This document shows, one piece after another, positions 36,252-49,289 of a DNA stretch of 64,000 bases (positions are counted from its first letter, which is position 1; the number at the start of each line of letters is the position of its first letter). Location of the stretch: positions 496,001 through 560,000 of the forward strand of contig JAHQRK010000005.1 of NCBI GenBank assembly GCA_019828595.1, read 5' to 3'. The notes beneath the pieces are model-generated. The model had not been told where the DNA came from. It searched no databases and worked only from the letters and a program-made list of their open reading frames with translations. The position numbers were made by a program, and so were the translations under genes. This stretch comes from Aphanomyces cochlioides (Eukaryota; Oomycota; Saprolegniomycetes; Saprolegniales; Verrucalvaceae).

Positions 36252-38766
36252 GGTGGTTGTGAATTCCTATTTGAGATTGGGACATTCGTTTGCTGTTTGC
36301 ATTAAGCTCGCCACCAGCTGGCCTCACTCATCTCGTCCAAGTCAGGAAAGATGCCATTTGGATGCTCAAGTATGAAGTGCACTTTGCAATATGGCGTCAC
36401 TTTTATGAAAATATCAGTAAATGTGCATGTATTTTGAAAAATCGAGTACTGACTTTGTGAAATGAATGCTGCCAGTCAATCCACGGTGCAGTTTATCGTG
36501 TCAACTCGTGTCCGACATGGGAGGAGGTAAGAAGGTTCTTCCGACCTTGGGCACACATTCAAAGATCTTTGTGTTGATTCGAATTGTGATGAGGACAATC
36601 CGACATGCTGACCAAAGCTATCAACTGTGGCTAGCTTCTATACTGGAGCATAATCTCCATTTGCACGAAGAAAGGAATGGTGACAACATTAGATTATCGC
36701 AAGTTTTATGGAACTTGAACAAATTTTAAATAGCCACCGAATTGAATTTAGTGTAACGTTACATCGACTGCTAGCAGTGAGCACGCCTGTGAGAGAAGAA
36801 TACATGAAGGCACAAAGATTAGCAGTTTGGTACTTTCACACCCCTTGAAACGCTATGTACTTCGTGGGGCGGTGTATTGACATGGGAAAATTCAATGTAA
36901 TTAGTGTGAAAATGAGCAAGTATTCTGGAAATTTGGGATTTCATTTTTGTCAAGTTCAACTTGGGTAATCATGGCATGCACAATAATCTTGTAACTCGCG
37001 CGTGGGAGTCGTCCAAGGCGAGAAGAAGCATCAAGAAGATTCACATCTCGTGCCTCTCTTCCAATCAAACACGCTGAAAGACCCTGAGAGAATTCACAAT
37101 TCCGAGCTTAATTTAGACAAGCACAGAAGAAACGTGCATGAGAACCATTTCATTCCGTTGTAACGTTATCGTAGAGGACTTCTTCTAGTCCAAAGATGGA
37201 AACCTCCTTGAGAGTACTCACCTTGCGTCGCATTTTAAAGGTTCTTGTGGTGGGAACCTGAAACCCAAGTGAACTCCACGCTCTATCCATTCAAAATCAC
37301 ATCAAGTCACACCAACGATCTACCAGGTATCTATCGTACTAGTAGCCCATAAAGTGTCGAAGCATACTGAGGTCTAACAAAGAGGAAACGACAATTGCAT
37401 GCAAAGTTTCTTTTGCCAGGGTACACCATCATCTGCACCTTGTGGTCCTGACCCCGACAATTGGAACGTGATATCTTGAGGAGTCGGTATACCTAAGCTT
37501 TCATGTTCGTTGCCCACTTCCTGCGCACGAAAGACGTGGCCATCATCGTGTACGTAGTTTAGATTGAATTGTAGTTGAACGATATCTGTTATGGCATCAA
37601 CGATCATGATTCCACAAGGCTTACTAGAAAACTCCCACAAATAGCAACACATGACCGACCGAGCGGATAGTTCTTCTGTTTTGCCGAGGAAATTTTACTC
37701 ATGTGTTGTCGTGGGAGGCATCGATGGTCGATCGAATGGTCATGAACTGAGCTTGTGCAAACTCGTCCGCGAATTGAACATGCGAGATTGCGATTCTCCA
37801 ATACCTCTATCACTAGGAAGCAACAACGCGTTATAACTACTATGTTCCAGGTCCATGCCCGACATCTTTTCTATGCACTCACCTCGTGCCAAGCACTCTG
37901 GTGGCGGGAAAACCCGATCTTCCGCCAGTCGCTCGAGTGCGCGATAGTATGGAAATAGTACACAAACTTATCTAACTCTAAACTCGCTAATTCTCCTGGC
38001 GCTGTTGGTCATGCACATTCTCGATAGCAATTCATCATTGATGGCTGACCACCACCGACAACACACTCAAAGCTTGGGACCGCTTTTTGTGAGCGCGATG
38101 TCGATGGAAAATTAAGTAAATCCAAAGATGACGCTAAATATCCAGCGATAACCGATGAAAAACCAAGGCTAACGTAATTCCAGTTCCATCGATGGATTTG
38201 TTGTGTCGTTTTCCAATCACATAATGCAATTCTTTGGTGGTTCAACATTTGCAAGGTTTGGGTGCAGCTCCATAATCAAGGCGCGGACAGTAATCCAACC
38301 CTTTGTCCTGCTTGCGCTTGCATACAGTAATCACTGGCCACTCCATAATCGTGTATCTCACGAGTCTCATCAATTCGTTCGTCCAGAAAATTGTAGCACA
38401 GGCTTCACCACCATATCAACTTCTTGACTCTCTTCCCATCAATGGATGAACCAGCCACACTCGGGCTTAACATGCATGGCCCTGGACAAAAGCTTGTGTT
38501 ATCTTGGTGTCAACCGTGCGCTGTCGTGTCTCTTCCACGCCTTGAACTTACGACAAAGACCATAGAAATCCTCAGACAGAGACTACGTAGCTATAAAATT
38601 GCCTTGTACTCCTCTCCGCGTTCCCGCGAGTTCAACTATCAGTCAAAGCTATTCGCGTTCTGCTCTGAGAAGTTGCCACGATGAACAAATACAGCGACAG
38701 CCAGATGGTTGATACATCCACATTCGCATATGCGTCCAGCTCTGCATTTTCAAATTGGTCGCGGGC
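36252..38766. promoter_or_regulatory. 2.5 kb spacer between head-to-head ABCC genes
   Basis: Contains only short open frames of 60-92 codons with no recognisable similarity. It must hold the upstream regions of both divergent transporters. I could not identify specific elements or a third gene. Confidence 0.5.
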
Positions 38767-41700
38767 ATGGCAGATAAGTCAGACTACATAGCGATCGAGT
38801 CGCCGAAACCATTAGAAGACGGTCTTGTCGAGGCCAAGGAGGCTTGGAATACGCAGCCAAGTCCATTGGAGAAGCCAGGATTGCTGTCTTTCGTCACAAT
38901 CGGATGGATGGGCAAACTGATGGCCCGAGGTGCCAAATCGCCTCTGACCGAAGGAGACGTTTGGCCACTCGCTGACTTCGACAAGTCGGAAAAGCAGTCC
39001 AAGGATTTTGAACAGCATTGGGCTGACCAACTCAAGAAACCGCATCCGAACGTCGGGATCGCACTGCTCAAGACGTTCCGAACGCGAATCCTCAGCTCGC
39101 TCTTTGTCTACATTTTGTCGGGCGCTCTTGTCATGATCCAACCCATTGTGATCAAATCGATGCTGGCATTCTTGCAACAACACGACTCGCCAACTCTCCA
39201 CACGTCGCTCGGGATCAACAACGGCTACGCTCTTGCGGCGCTCTTGTCCGTCATTACGTTTCTCTCCGTGACGATCGGTGACTTTGGTCAATTCCTGACG
39301 AACCGCCTCGGCTGCAATGCCAAGATTATCTTGATTGACAACGTCTTTCGCAAGATTTTGCGCATGTCGGGCCAAGCCAAGAAGAACATGACGACGGGTG
39401 AAATCGTCACGATGGCGTCCGTCGACTCGGATCGTTTGTTTTATACCTTCACATTGGGCTACTGGACTTTTGTCAGGTATGGCTTCAGCTCTCAAATCTC
39501 TCACTTGACCGTCTATGCGTAGTCCCATCATGCTTCTTGCTGTGTTTATTTTGATGGGAACGGAGCTCGACTGGGTCTCTGGTCTTTCCGGTGGTGTGAT
39601 CATGGCATTCTTCCTCTACATTGGCTTCGTATCTGGCCAGCACGTTGGTCAAACACGTCGCAAAGTGCTCGGTGTTCAATCTGAACGCGTCAAGCTCACT
39701 AACGAAGTGCTTCAGGGCATTCGTGTCGTCAAATTGTACGCTTGGGAGGCGTCTTTGTCAGACCAACTGGCAGAAATCCGCTCCCGTGAACTCACATTCT
39801 TGAAGAAATACCAAACTGTTCGCATTCTCAACAGCGATGCATTGACGATTGCTCCAGTGATCTCTCTCGCTGCGTGTTTGATCATTCACGTGGCTCGTGG
39901 CAATGCTTTGACGTCTCCAGTGGCCTTTACCGCCTTGGCATACATGAATGCTGCTCGCCAACCGTGTACGATCTTCAGCACGGCTGTCATGGGCATCACA
40001 GAAGCTTGGGCCTCCTGCCAGCGCATTGGCAAGTTTTTAACTGCGGACGAAGTTCTCCAAATCGAATCTGGCGACAAAGGTATACTTCTTTCTTGGCTTT
40101 TCCTTTCTCAATATGATGCCTAGACACATCTGCCACCGGTCAACCTGTGATTAATATTTCGAGCGGCGACTTTAGCTGGTCGGAGTCAAGCAACTCCACT
40201 CAAACTGAAGCTTCTGCTGACGAGCCTCCTCTCGCACTCACCTTGTCCAATATCAATTTAAACATCGAGCCTGGCTCTCTTACGATCGTTGTCGGGGCTG
40301 TTGGCAGTGGCAAGTCCAGTTTGGTCAGTGCCATTTTGGGCGAAATCCACCAAGTCCGAGGCACTCATGACGTCCGAGCCCATTTCTCGTACGTGAGCCA
40401 AGAAACGTGGATCCAACACGCCACGCTCAAGAATAACATTTTGTTCGATTCGCCCTACGATGAAGAAGCCTACCATCAAGTGCTTGCTGCTTGCCAGCTC
40501 CAGACTGACTTGTCAATGCTTCCCCTGGGTGACGCAACAGAAATTGGAGAACGCGGTATCAACTTGAGTGGCGGTCAGAAGGCGCGTGTGAGTTTGGCTC
40601 GTGCCATGTACCATCGCCGTGCAGATGTGTACTTGTTGGACGATCCATTGAGTGCTTTGGATGTGCATGTGGCGAATGCAGCGTTTGAACAGTGTATCAA
40701 GGGTCTCCTGAGGGGAAAGACGACGATCTTGGTGTTGAACAGTCACTACCATTTCTTGCCCAACGCGGACCGCGTCCTTGTCATGAAGGGTTCTATCGTG
40801 GGCGACGGCAAGTTTGACCAACTCAAGGTGGATTTCCCTCATCTGTTGAGCTTTGTCGAGAAGGAGAACCAACATGACGAACACAACGACGTAGTGCCTG
40901 AAAAGAACGACAAGAAGAAGGATGGGAAAGAGTCTCCCAAGAGCAAAGGTGGCGGCAATGGTGCTCTCATGGACAAGGAAGATCGTGGTTTGGGTATGGT
41001 CAACTTCGGCACGTACAAGATGTACTTTAGCTCGAGTGGGTACAACGGACTCATTGTCATTGCACTCATCATTACAATCTTTACCGTCGCTCAAGTCGCG
41101 TCAGCGATGACTGACTGGTATATGAGCTACTGGTCTAAGAACGTTGCTCTGGCCGATTCCGTCACAACGGGATGGAACTATTTGCCATCTCGTCCCTTGT
41201 GCTCTTCTACATCCGTTCGATTTACGTCCTCTTTGTCGCGATTGCCTGCTCTCGAAATCTTCACTTCAAGATCTTCAATTCAGTTGTGCATGCGCCCGTG
41301 CCAACTTTCTTTGACGTGACTCCCATGGGTCGCATCCTCAATCGTTTCTCGTCCTTGGTATTCTTGTGGTACGATACATTGCTTCCAGCCACTTTCACAA
41401 TCTGAAATGTCATGCTAGGTCTGTGCCATCTCGACGCCGTACGTTTTGACTGCTTACGTTCCAACCGCCTTCCTCTTCAAGTGGCTCCAAGGGTACTACA
41501 AAGTTTCCTCGGCAGAACTCAAGCGTATGGATGGCATTGCCCGCTCGCCAGTCGTCACCCTCGTGGGTGAAGCCATCAGCGGTTTGTCCACAATCCGAGC
41601 ATTTAAAGTGACCAAGCAAATCTCAACCAAGCAACGCATTGCCCTGGACAACTACATTAGCTTCACCTTTGCCTACAATTGCAGTGGGCCATGGTTTCAA

Positions 41701-42784
41701 ATGCGATCGGACTGGGCTGCTACGTTTGTCATCACAGGTTTGCGTCCTTTGAATCGAATTGAAGGCCTGACATGTTGTTGTAGCTGTGGCGTTTATTGCA
41801 GTCTTCACAAAGAACTCGATCGGTTTGACGGCTGCGGGCTTGGCTTTGACATACTCGACGCAACTTTCCAACACACTCTCTCGTCTTGCTGTGTTCTTGA
41901 CCTATGTGGAAAACACCATGACATCCGTGGAGCGTTTGGGTCACTACAATACTCTTGATGGCGAAGATTCGGGTAACGAAAGGATGGCGGAAGTCCCAGT
42001 GAGCTGGCCTGAAAAGGGTTTGATCGAGTTCCAAAACTTCTCGATGCGCTACCGCCCTCATCTTGGCTTGGTCCTGAACGACGTCACGTTCACAGTCAAT
42101 GATGGCGAGAAGATTGGTGTTTGCGGCCGAACGGGTTCCGGCAAGAGCTCACTCATGTCGGCTCTCTTCCGCATGGTGCCGTCAGCGTCGGGCTGGATCA
42201 AGCTTGATGGTGTACGACATGTCCTCGTGAACAACTGTATTGACGCGATTATTGGTTAGGTGGACATCTCGAGCATCTCCGTGAGCACTCTGCGTTCCCG
42301 CTTGACGATTATCCCCCAAGACCCAGTTCTCTTCAGTGGTTCGCTCCGTTTCAACTTGGATCCATCCAACACTTGCACGGATGATGAGCTCTGGACGGCA
42401 CTCAAGCAAGTCCACTTGGCAGAATTTGTCGGTTCACTCGAATTTGAAGTGTCTGAAGCAGGAGGCAACGTGTCGGTCGGCCAGCGCCAGTTGCTCTGCA
42501 TTGCCCGTGAGTTGTTGCGCAAGTCCAAGGTGGTCGTGTTGGATGAAGCGACGGCCAACATTGATTTGGAGACGGATCGTTTGATCCAGCAGATGATCAA
42601 GGAAGGTTTCCACGGCGTGACGCGGTTGATCATCGCGCATCGTTTGGAAACGATTTTGGACTCGGATCGCATTTTGGTGCTGGATGCAGGTCAAGTGAAG
42701 GAATTTCATGCACCATCGACTTTGCTGGCGAACAAGGAAAGTGCCTTTGCACAGCTAGCTCAACAGGCCAATATCCAAGCTTAA
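38767..42784 (+). pseudogene. ABCC (MRP)-type ABC transporter, damaged in TMD2
   Basis: Exons at 38767-39476, 39523-40079, 40124 to about 41357, 41419-41737, 41784-42211 and 42260-42784. The start MADKSDY at 38767 is used because the frame upstream begins on TTG. NBD1 is intact (GAVGSGKSSLV, LSGGQKARVSLA, VYLLDDPLSALD), as is NBD2 ([32 protein letters not shown]). In TMD2 one base is missing near 41176 (GWNYL to FAISSL). After ILNRFSS at 41354, about 29 residues present in the partner (DLDQVDAILPY and the following helix) are absent. Splicing 41358-41418 out would keep frame downstream but not repair these losses. Either a decaying paralogue or, in part, sequence error. Confidence 0.8.
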
Positions 42785-43177
42785 TGCATGCTGATAGATT
42801 TGTTTGTCGTAAAATATTTGTATCAGTATCCGTCCACGAGACGTCAACATTGCAAATTTCTTCATCGAGGCAACTTCCCTCCACGAAAACCAAAGCGTGG
42901 AGTGCATCTCGCTGATACGAGTTTGACAAACAGCGACGGAATGCCGCGGTTCGTCTAGTTCTTGCCTAAATCGGAAATGTGAATTCTCTCGAAAGCAAGG
43001 TTCTCTCAGCGTGATTGATTGGAAGAGAGGCACGAGAGGTAAGTCTCCTTGATGTTTCTTCTCGTATTCGACGACAGACCACGCGTGAGTCGCAAGATTA
43101 TTTATTGCCCGAGCCTGGATTACACAAGACCTCAAAACAGTATGGAGTTAACTTGAAATCCCAAGTCTGGAATGGAT

Positions 43178-43571
43178 CTATCGAAAGAGGTCGGAGGCCG
43201 AGATTCTCGGACAAATGCCGGTGATTGCACCTTGCGGAACCACCACCAATACGTCAATTATACCAAGGGAAGACTCATTGAGTTGGGGGTACGAAGATAA
43301 TGGAAATGTCTCGACCATTTCAGTTGTACATCCATCGAAATATCTCAATGTCTTCGTCGACCATTCATCGATCACGGTTCTTAAATTGTATGTCTGAAAT
43401 CTGCACCAGACCATCCACACAGTAAAGCTCCAATTTCTTCGCTTCACAAGTGATTATGTCCTTGTTCTTCTCCTTGATCTTCTTCTGAAGTTCATGGACC
43501 TTCTCGTGAGCTTCAATCTCCACAGGAAAAGGTATTCCCTCGCCAACCAAGACACACACTGCAGTTTGCAT
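43178..43571 (-). pseudogene. CRN-type effector N-terminus, truncated and frameshifted
   Basis: Starts at ATG 43571 (MQTAVCVLVGEGIPFPVEIE), followed by the ubiquitin-like N-terminal fold typical of Crinklers, with LELYCVDGLVQ where other oomycetes carry the LxLFLAK motif. A frameshift near 43390 separates it from the rest (FDGCTTEMVETFPLSSYPQ and IDVLVVVPQGA). It ends after about 130 codons with no C-terminal effector domain. Crinklers are secreted or host-directed proteins of oomycetes; this copy is broken. Confidence 0.75.
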
Positions 43572-43992
43572 TTTCCGACATTGGCGTTGTGTCTGCATTT
43601 TCGGAAATTGGCGTTAAGTTTGTATTTTCGGAAATGGAATTCACACTTGAGAAATTTATGTTGTTGATTTGACAGGACCTGACCCCGCATCGGACAATCA
43701 ATCGTCTCTCCCTTGCAATGAAAAAGTAGTTAGCCTCGAAGTACTGTCTGTAATGATGCACTGTCAATCTTCGATGAGCACTTAAAGAGCTTCCTCTGAA
43801 CTTTGATCGAAGCATATAACAAGCTTAAGCTGCACTTTGGGCTTCGTTGACTCCAACAATTCAAAGTCTCGGCACGGTCATTGCATTTGCCCCAAACAAT
43901 GACATGAAAGAGAAATTGAATTGATCTTTCGAATCACTTTAGATTCACCTTGGAACTCCAATTTCTAAAAAGAACCACATACTTAAAAAATT

Positions 43993-45531
43993 CTACATTT
44001 GAGCCAACTCGTCCACAAATCTACCAAACTGGTAGTTGTCCAACTCGAGTGCAGTTTTGCACGACTCGTGCATTCGCTTGACATTTGGCGGTGGTGCATC
44101 CAACAGACGGCAGTACTCCAAGTCGCCCAATATGACTCTTCTAACGCTCAAAAGGACAAATACGTTGGCCGCCCGAACATTACAATGAGCCACTCCAATA
44201 CTGTGCAATTCCTCCAGCGCCTTCTTGACTCCATCAATAATCAACTGTCGTTTGCCTTCAAAGTCGATCAATGCATTTCGCAATGGTCGTCCAATGGAGA
44301 TGATGGTGACGGAATTGTGATTGCATATTCCCCTTTCAACGTGTTGCAAGTCGGTACTGTAGATACGTTGAATCAGCTCCATGTTAATCTCGGCTCCCGC
44401 TTTAAGCTCCTTCACCAAACCAGTCTTCAACCACGTCACGTAGTGTCCATTCCGTGTGGCTGTACGCACGTGGGGAACGAGATGCATGAACGCATTGGGC
44501 TCTTGAATTGAAAACACCCACTTCAAAATCTTAAACAGATCCACCACAAAATCCCGACGATGGTTGGCATCTTTCACATTGTAAGCCTTCAAAATTTTCG
44601 TCTCGTAGGTCCTGTGGTAAGCAAATATGACAACTGGAGCAAGTAGATACGTGTCGAGCTCGTGATCCAGACTGGAATAGAGGTTCTCCATTTGGAAAAG
44701 CAAGATACGCAGCCTCTGGCATCGTCTCCGTCAATTCCTTCGCCGCCGTCGCCAAATTCTTTTCCGAAGGTTTTGCCTCATATTTCCCCACTAGAACATT
44801 ACCCTTGACAATGGCCACATGAGGCAGGGTCGCTTCAGCAGAGCTGGATTCATATGTCGCCTGATAAACTGAACAACAGCACAACTCAGAAAATAACTTC
44901 AGCCACAAGAAATCCATGGCTGGGACTACCATTTCATTGCTGTTGACAATTTCGTGTCGAAGAAAAGTGTCGATGGAAGGTCTATATATTGCTTCTGCTT
45001 GGGCGATGCGTCCGGCCACATGGACACGTACGTAGAGTCTAAGATTGGAATTTTAAACCCGAGTGGTTGCTCCATGGCTTCAAGAAAATCCATGACTGGA
45101 AGGATTTTCTGTTCAAAGAGATCGGAAGAAAAGATTTTTGGAAGAATACCGGGGACTGCACCTTCTGAAACCACAACCAAAACTTGAATTTTTTCCATGG
45201 ATGGCTCACTTGGATGGAAGTACTTGGATAATGGAAATGTCTCGGCCATTTCAGTTGTAAATCCATCGAAATCGCTCAACCTCTTCGCCGACAAGTCATT
45301 GATCACGGTACTTTCCAAGCGAAATTGAGTTTTTGAAGTCTGCACCAGTCCATCCACGCGGTAAAGATCCAACTTATCGGACCCGATCTGATACATCATC
45401 GTCTCCTTAATCTTGTTTTTGAGTTCACCGACCATATGATATTCTTGCAGAATACAACTATTGTAGGGGTATATTGGGATTGTACACTTTCTGACAAAAT
45501 AGACATTTTCCGCTGATTTCCATCCCCTCAA
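43993..45531 (-). pseudogene. CRN-type gene with pseudokinase-like C-terminus, two frameshifts
   Basis: Three consecutive minus-strand frames form one CRN layout. The first (to 44926) has LDLYRVDGLVQ, the FDGFTTEMAETFPLSKY block and IQVLVVVSEGA. The second (about 44990 to 44660) has the linker LPHVAIVKGNVLVGKYEAK and ELTETMPEAAYLAFPNGEP. The third (44703-43993) is kinase-like. Frame changes lie near 44965 and 44665. In the kinase-like part the catalytic loop reads GVAHCNVRAANVF (HRD replaced by HCN) and the metal-binding region ILGDLEYC (no DFG). The usual N-terminal methionine region is also degraded. Product probably not made in full; described only as a remnant. Confidence 0.75.
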
Positions 45532-47501
45532 AGAAAATTTTACTGTGTAGGAATGACTAGTTCAGAGCGCTTTCTGTCCTCTCTATAAAACGCTACGACT
45601 CACACATTAAGCATTCCGAACGACAAAGTTATGGGAAAAAAACATGAGTTGACTTGTATTTTGCGGTGACTGATGACTCTCTTCTTGCCGATGCCGATCG
45701 TGAAGGCGATTTGCTTGACGTTCTCTCTGAAAATGAATAAAATGATGGAAAACGATAATTTGTTTAACTGAATAAATCTATATATTACATCATTTATAAC
45801 CAATCAATTGAGCTAAAGTTTCACCTAACCCCTCAAGGACAGTTTACATGACAAATCATTTTTTTCGGTCTCATTATTCCTTTTGGGAATACCGATACAA
45901 ATTCAACGTCATAAAAACATTTTTTCAGAAAATCTTAATTATTTTATATTTTTTGTTTTGTCTAAAACGATTAATAAATGATTGAGATACAGCCAATCAA
46001 AGTGGTGTATCTTCCCATTCAGCCCCCACAATAGTATTAATAGTACTGCAACAAGCCGAGTGGATTTGCCCAACGGTTGTCCGTGATAGGAGCCAAAGCT
46101 GGAACTCTCACGCAACTTTGCCCGACAACACCGACTTCGCTGGGGACGACATAGCCGGTAAGGAGCGTGCTTCGGCTGAAACATGCTGCAACGACTTCGA
46201 CGACACACCTGGCTGGGCGTTGTACGTGTAGGGGCATGGCCGTGAGCTCCCGCGATGATGCCCATAACTTTGGCACATTTTAATTGTTTACAGTAGTTAA
46301 GATTAAGAGCTCTTAAATAGCAGTCGATTTTTGGGAATCGAGGGCAAAAATGTATCAAAAATGAATTTTAGGGGGGGAAATAGCCAAAATAGGGGGGAAT
46401 ACTGTAGTCATTTCCTATATAAACACAGAAATACAAACACGCAAACTTCTTAAAGAGTTTACATTTCAAATTTTTTACCACCATCTATAACCCACTGAAA
46501 TATTCCCCTTCCAAACACAAAAATACACAAACACATATTGTCCTTTTCAGTGAAATGTGGACTTGGCAGGTCATTGGCCAAATCGCATAGCAATCGACTA
46601 TGCTAAATTTAATATGAAATATTTGTATAGTGTACAAAGTCAAGTATAATTTATTCCTAGCAATGGTACTTGCATCCCAGAATACCATCATGCATGATTT
46701 CTACGCCCAATACAACCTCGCTATGAAGCGTGAAGACGCCGCGCATATCTTCCGCGAGTCAGCGTCCATCATGGCCTTTCCCCACGGCCTTTCCCCAGTC
46801 ATATCATTAAGGTGATTTGATTGGTCAAAATATTGAAAATACTGATATATGATTGGCTAGTCGATTGCTAGTCGATTCTGGCAAGTCGATTCGATTCGAC
46901 AGCCCAGTCCAATTTGGAATCGAATGCTTAATATTATACAGAGTTTACATGTTTGAATATCTCCCGTTGTTAGGGACCACGTTTCAATGTTTTTGCATAT
47001 TTGTATCATCGTTGTTAGGGATCACCGTTCAATGATTTAGCTCTTTACCCATTGCGCCAACAATTGACGTTATTCAGAAAGTATGGCGTAAATTTTGGCA
47101 GTCACTTTCGTCAACGTTGTTTCCATTGAATATGGTTCGTGTGGATGATACATGAGAGATGCATCTTTCTCAATTTTGGTATTCGAGCTCTTGTAGAACA
47201 CGCTCTTCAGCTCTCTTCAATATAAATTCAAAACGTCCATTTGCCTTCACATATTTTCCTTTCAGAGTTTCTTCTGCAAAGATCTTGATGTCACCGCCAA
47301 ACAATGCACATACTTGGACCAACACTGGGGCAATAAATATGTTGAGGGTCCTCCGATCAACTGGACAAATCGAAGCATATGAACGCTCGGGCAGAATAAT
47401 CCTGGAGTACTTTCAGAATTTCTTCCTATTCATATGTCGACATAACGTGGCAAAACAAGGGTTCAACACAAATAAGATGCATTAAGATACGTCGATTTAA
47501 A
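45532..47501. other. AT-rich spacer with unrecognised short frames
   Basis: Mostly AT-rich. Two GC-richer patches stand out. One is a 79-codon minus-strand frame at 46276-46037 (with PARCVVEVVAACF). The other is a plus-strand frame at 46664-46815 (with NTIMHDFYAQYNLAMKREDA), preceded by an acceptor-like CCTAG. Neither resembles a family I know. Around 46830-46930 the motif CTAGTCGATT is repeated. Confidence 0.4.
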
Positions 47502-47831
47502 CTACTGCGAAATTTCGCTGGAAGAGCTAGATATATCCTGCTCGTCCTTCACGACAATAGCACTGGCATCACTGACTAAGCCACTGATTTGCCCAGCTTG
47601 TTTCAACATTGTAATGCGACTCTTTTGAAACTTTGAATGGGGCAATACAATAATTGACTTTCCACTACTGCTTAATCGCAGCTTGCCATCATGGATTCGA
47701 AAGTTTGTTTCTTGATTCAGTTGTCTCAATTCATTCCAAACAGCATTAGAAAATAGCTGATCCAGCGGAGCTTGTCGAGCATTTCTTTTCCTTTTCTTCC
47801 TGGAGAGTGCGGGAAAACTATTTCTTGTCAT
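47502..47831 (-). CDS. Small basic protein next to Harbinger transposase, unknown
   Basis: 109-aa frame with a true ATG at 47831, starting MTRNSFPALSRKKRKRNARQ (basic, nuclear-localisation-like) and ending in an acidic serine-rich tail (EDISSS-type). It begins 9 bp after the transposase stop on the same strand. Harbinger elements usually encode a second, Myb-like DNA-binding protein; I see no clear Myb motif, so this could be that partner in diverged form or an unrelated frame. Confidence 0.4.
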   Translation of the reverse strand: MTRNSFPALSRKKRKRNARQAPLDQLFSNAVWNELRQLNQETNFRIHDGKLRLSSSGKSIIVLPHSKFQKSRITMLKQAGQISGLVSDASAIVVKDEQDISSSSSEISQ

Positions 47832-47840
47832 ATTTTAAAC

Positions 47841-48733
47841 TTAAACATCAAACAATGGACTGCTCGTTTCAATGGCAAACTCAACAATCTTGACAACAGC
47901 AAAGAAACAATCGGAGTGCTTATCCACAGAGTGTCGAAACACTTGTCTAAGGACACCAAATTGCTTCATGCGAGCATTCACTGTTTCGTGCCTCGCCATA
48001 ATATGCTTTTGTTGGGATGCAGTTTCAGGGTAGTACGTTGGGGTGTAGAAATATCGAGGGTCGGCATAGCCTCGGTCTGCAAGAGTAATCTCATTAGGTC
48101 CGACGGCTTGAGTGTAGGCACTACGGGCCAGAGACAAATCTGGCCACGATCCACAAGGGACACCACCGTGAGCCCAAACAATTCGCCCAGTTTGAATACA
48201 AAGTCCAATTTCATATCTCACTCCAGGGCCATGAAATTTATGAGAATACCATGTCGGGTCGAACTGTGAGGGTTCATTGATTCTGAAATCAGTACCATCT
48301 AGTGACACGAACATTGTAGCTCCATCATTTGCGCCTTCAAAGCATCTCTCCCAATGTATCTAGAGGCATGGTTAGATGGTTTATACAACGGTGTACAATT
48401 TCGAGGGAAGAGATCTCATTAATCCAAATCCAGCACCACTTTCTAAATGTTTTCATCAACTCCTGCTATAGATGCATGAATTGTTTCAGTTGTGTACAAC
48501 TTGAGGAACATCAAGGCCCACAATAGGTGCCTGAGATGCGTCCCTTCTGGCTTGTCGATTGTCATATGCCATAGTTGAGCGACAATAGGGCGCGATACGC
48601 CAAACATAGCCTGGAATCGTCGCAAATTTGTTGTGTTAGAGCTACTTGATGTAGCTGACACGTGGCGGCGCTGCATGATGGAGGCTTCGTGAGAAATTTG
48701 CCCAAGCAGTGCTTGGTGAGTTGAGGTGGGCAC
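47841..48733 (-). pseudogene. PIF/Harbinger (HARBI1-like) DDE transposase, broken
   Basis: Exon 1 (from about 48733) carries the N-terminal region RRFQAMFGVSRPIVAQLWH and HLLWALMFLKLYTTETIH. At IAGVDEN a frameshift near 48440 displaces the conserved TFRKWCWIWI block. A short intron follows (ending with CTCTAG near 48361). Exon 2 (48360-47841) contains the catalytic core: DGTDFRINEPS (first D), TLADRGYADP (second D) and ARHETVNARMKQFG (E). I found no matching terminal inverted repeats, so the element limits are unknown. Catalytic residues are present, but the reading frame is interrupted. Confidence 0.75.
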
Positions 48734-49289
48734 TTTGAATGAAAAATGAAAATGTGGAAAAATTATATAATTCTAGAAAATTTATTTATTAAAATAAATA
48801 AACCAGTTTACAAATGAACCAATTTGTTGCCAACATTTCATTTAAGAAATGCAAACTTTAACCTTAAATAACTTGAGCAGATCTTGTCTAAGGCATGCCA
48901 TATGAGTTATAGGCTCTCTCCTGCCTACGTTTTACTGGAAAACGAAATAAAACATTAACTTGGATGCTGCCAAGCAAACTTTTTTAACCTTAAAATGCAA
49001 AAAAAAGTGCAAAAAGGTGACTTTTGGATGAAAAAAAGTCCGGCAGCGAGCGTTTTCACGGAGTTTTTAAAGTATTTTCCCATAGACGCTATCTAGACGC
49101 TTTACGCTATGAAATATCTCGTTACAATACGTTTTGGATGTCTAGTTATCTTGAGTCAAAGTTAAGATTATATTTACATTTCCAAATGTAATCTTAAAAG
49201 TAATCGAATTTTTTTTTATTCTTTCGAATTTTATTTAATCGATCATTTATATTCGAGAAAGGACATGTTGTTCGTGGAGATTATTCGGA
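48734..49289. other. AT-rich spacer
   Basis: No gene, repeat or structured element recognised. Confidence 0.5.

Noticed and set aside
38812..39603. 263-codon minus-strand frame antisense to the second ABCC gene
   Set aside because: Shadow of the membrane domain exon on the plus strand.
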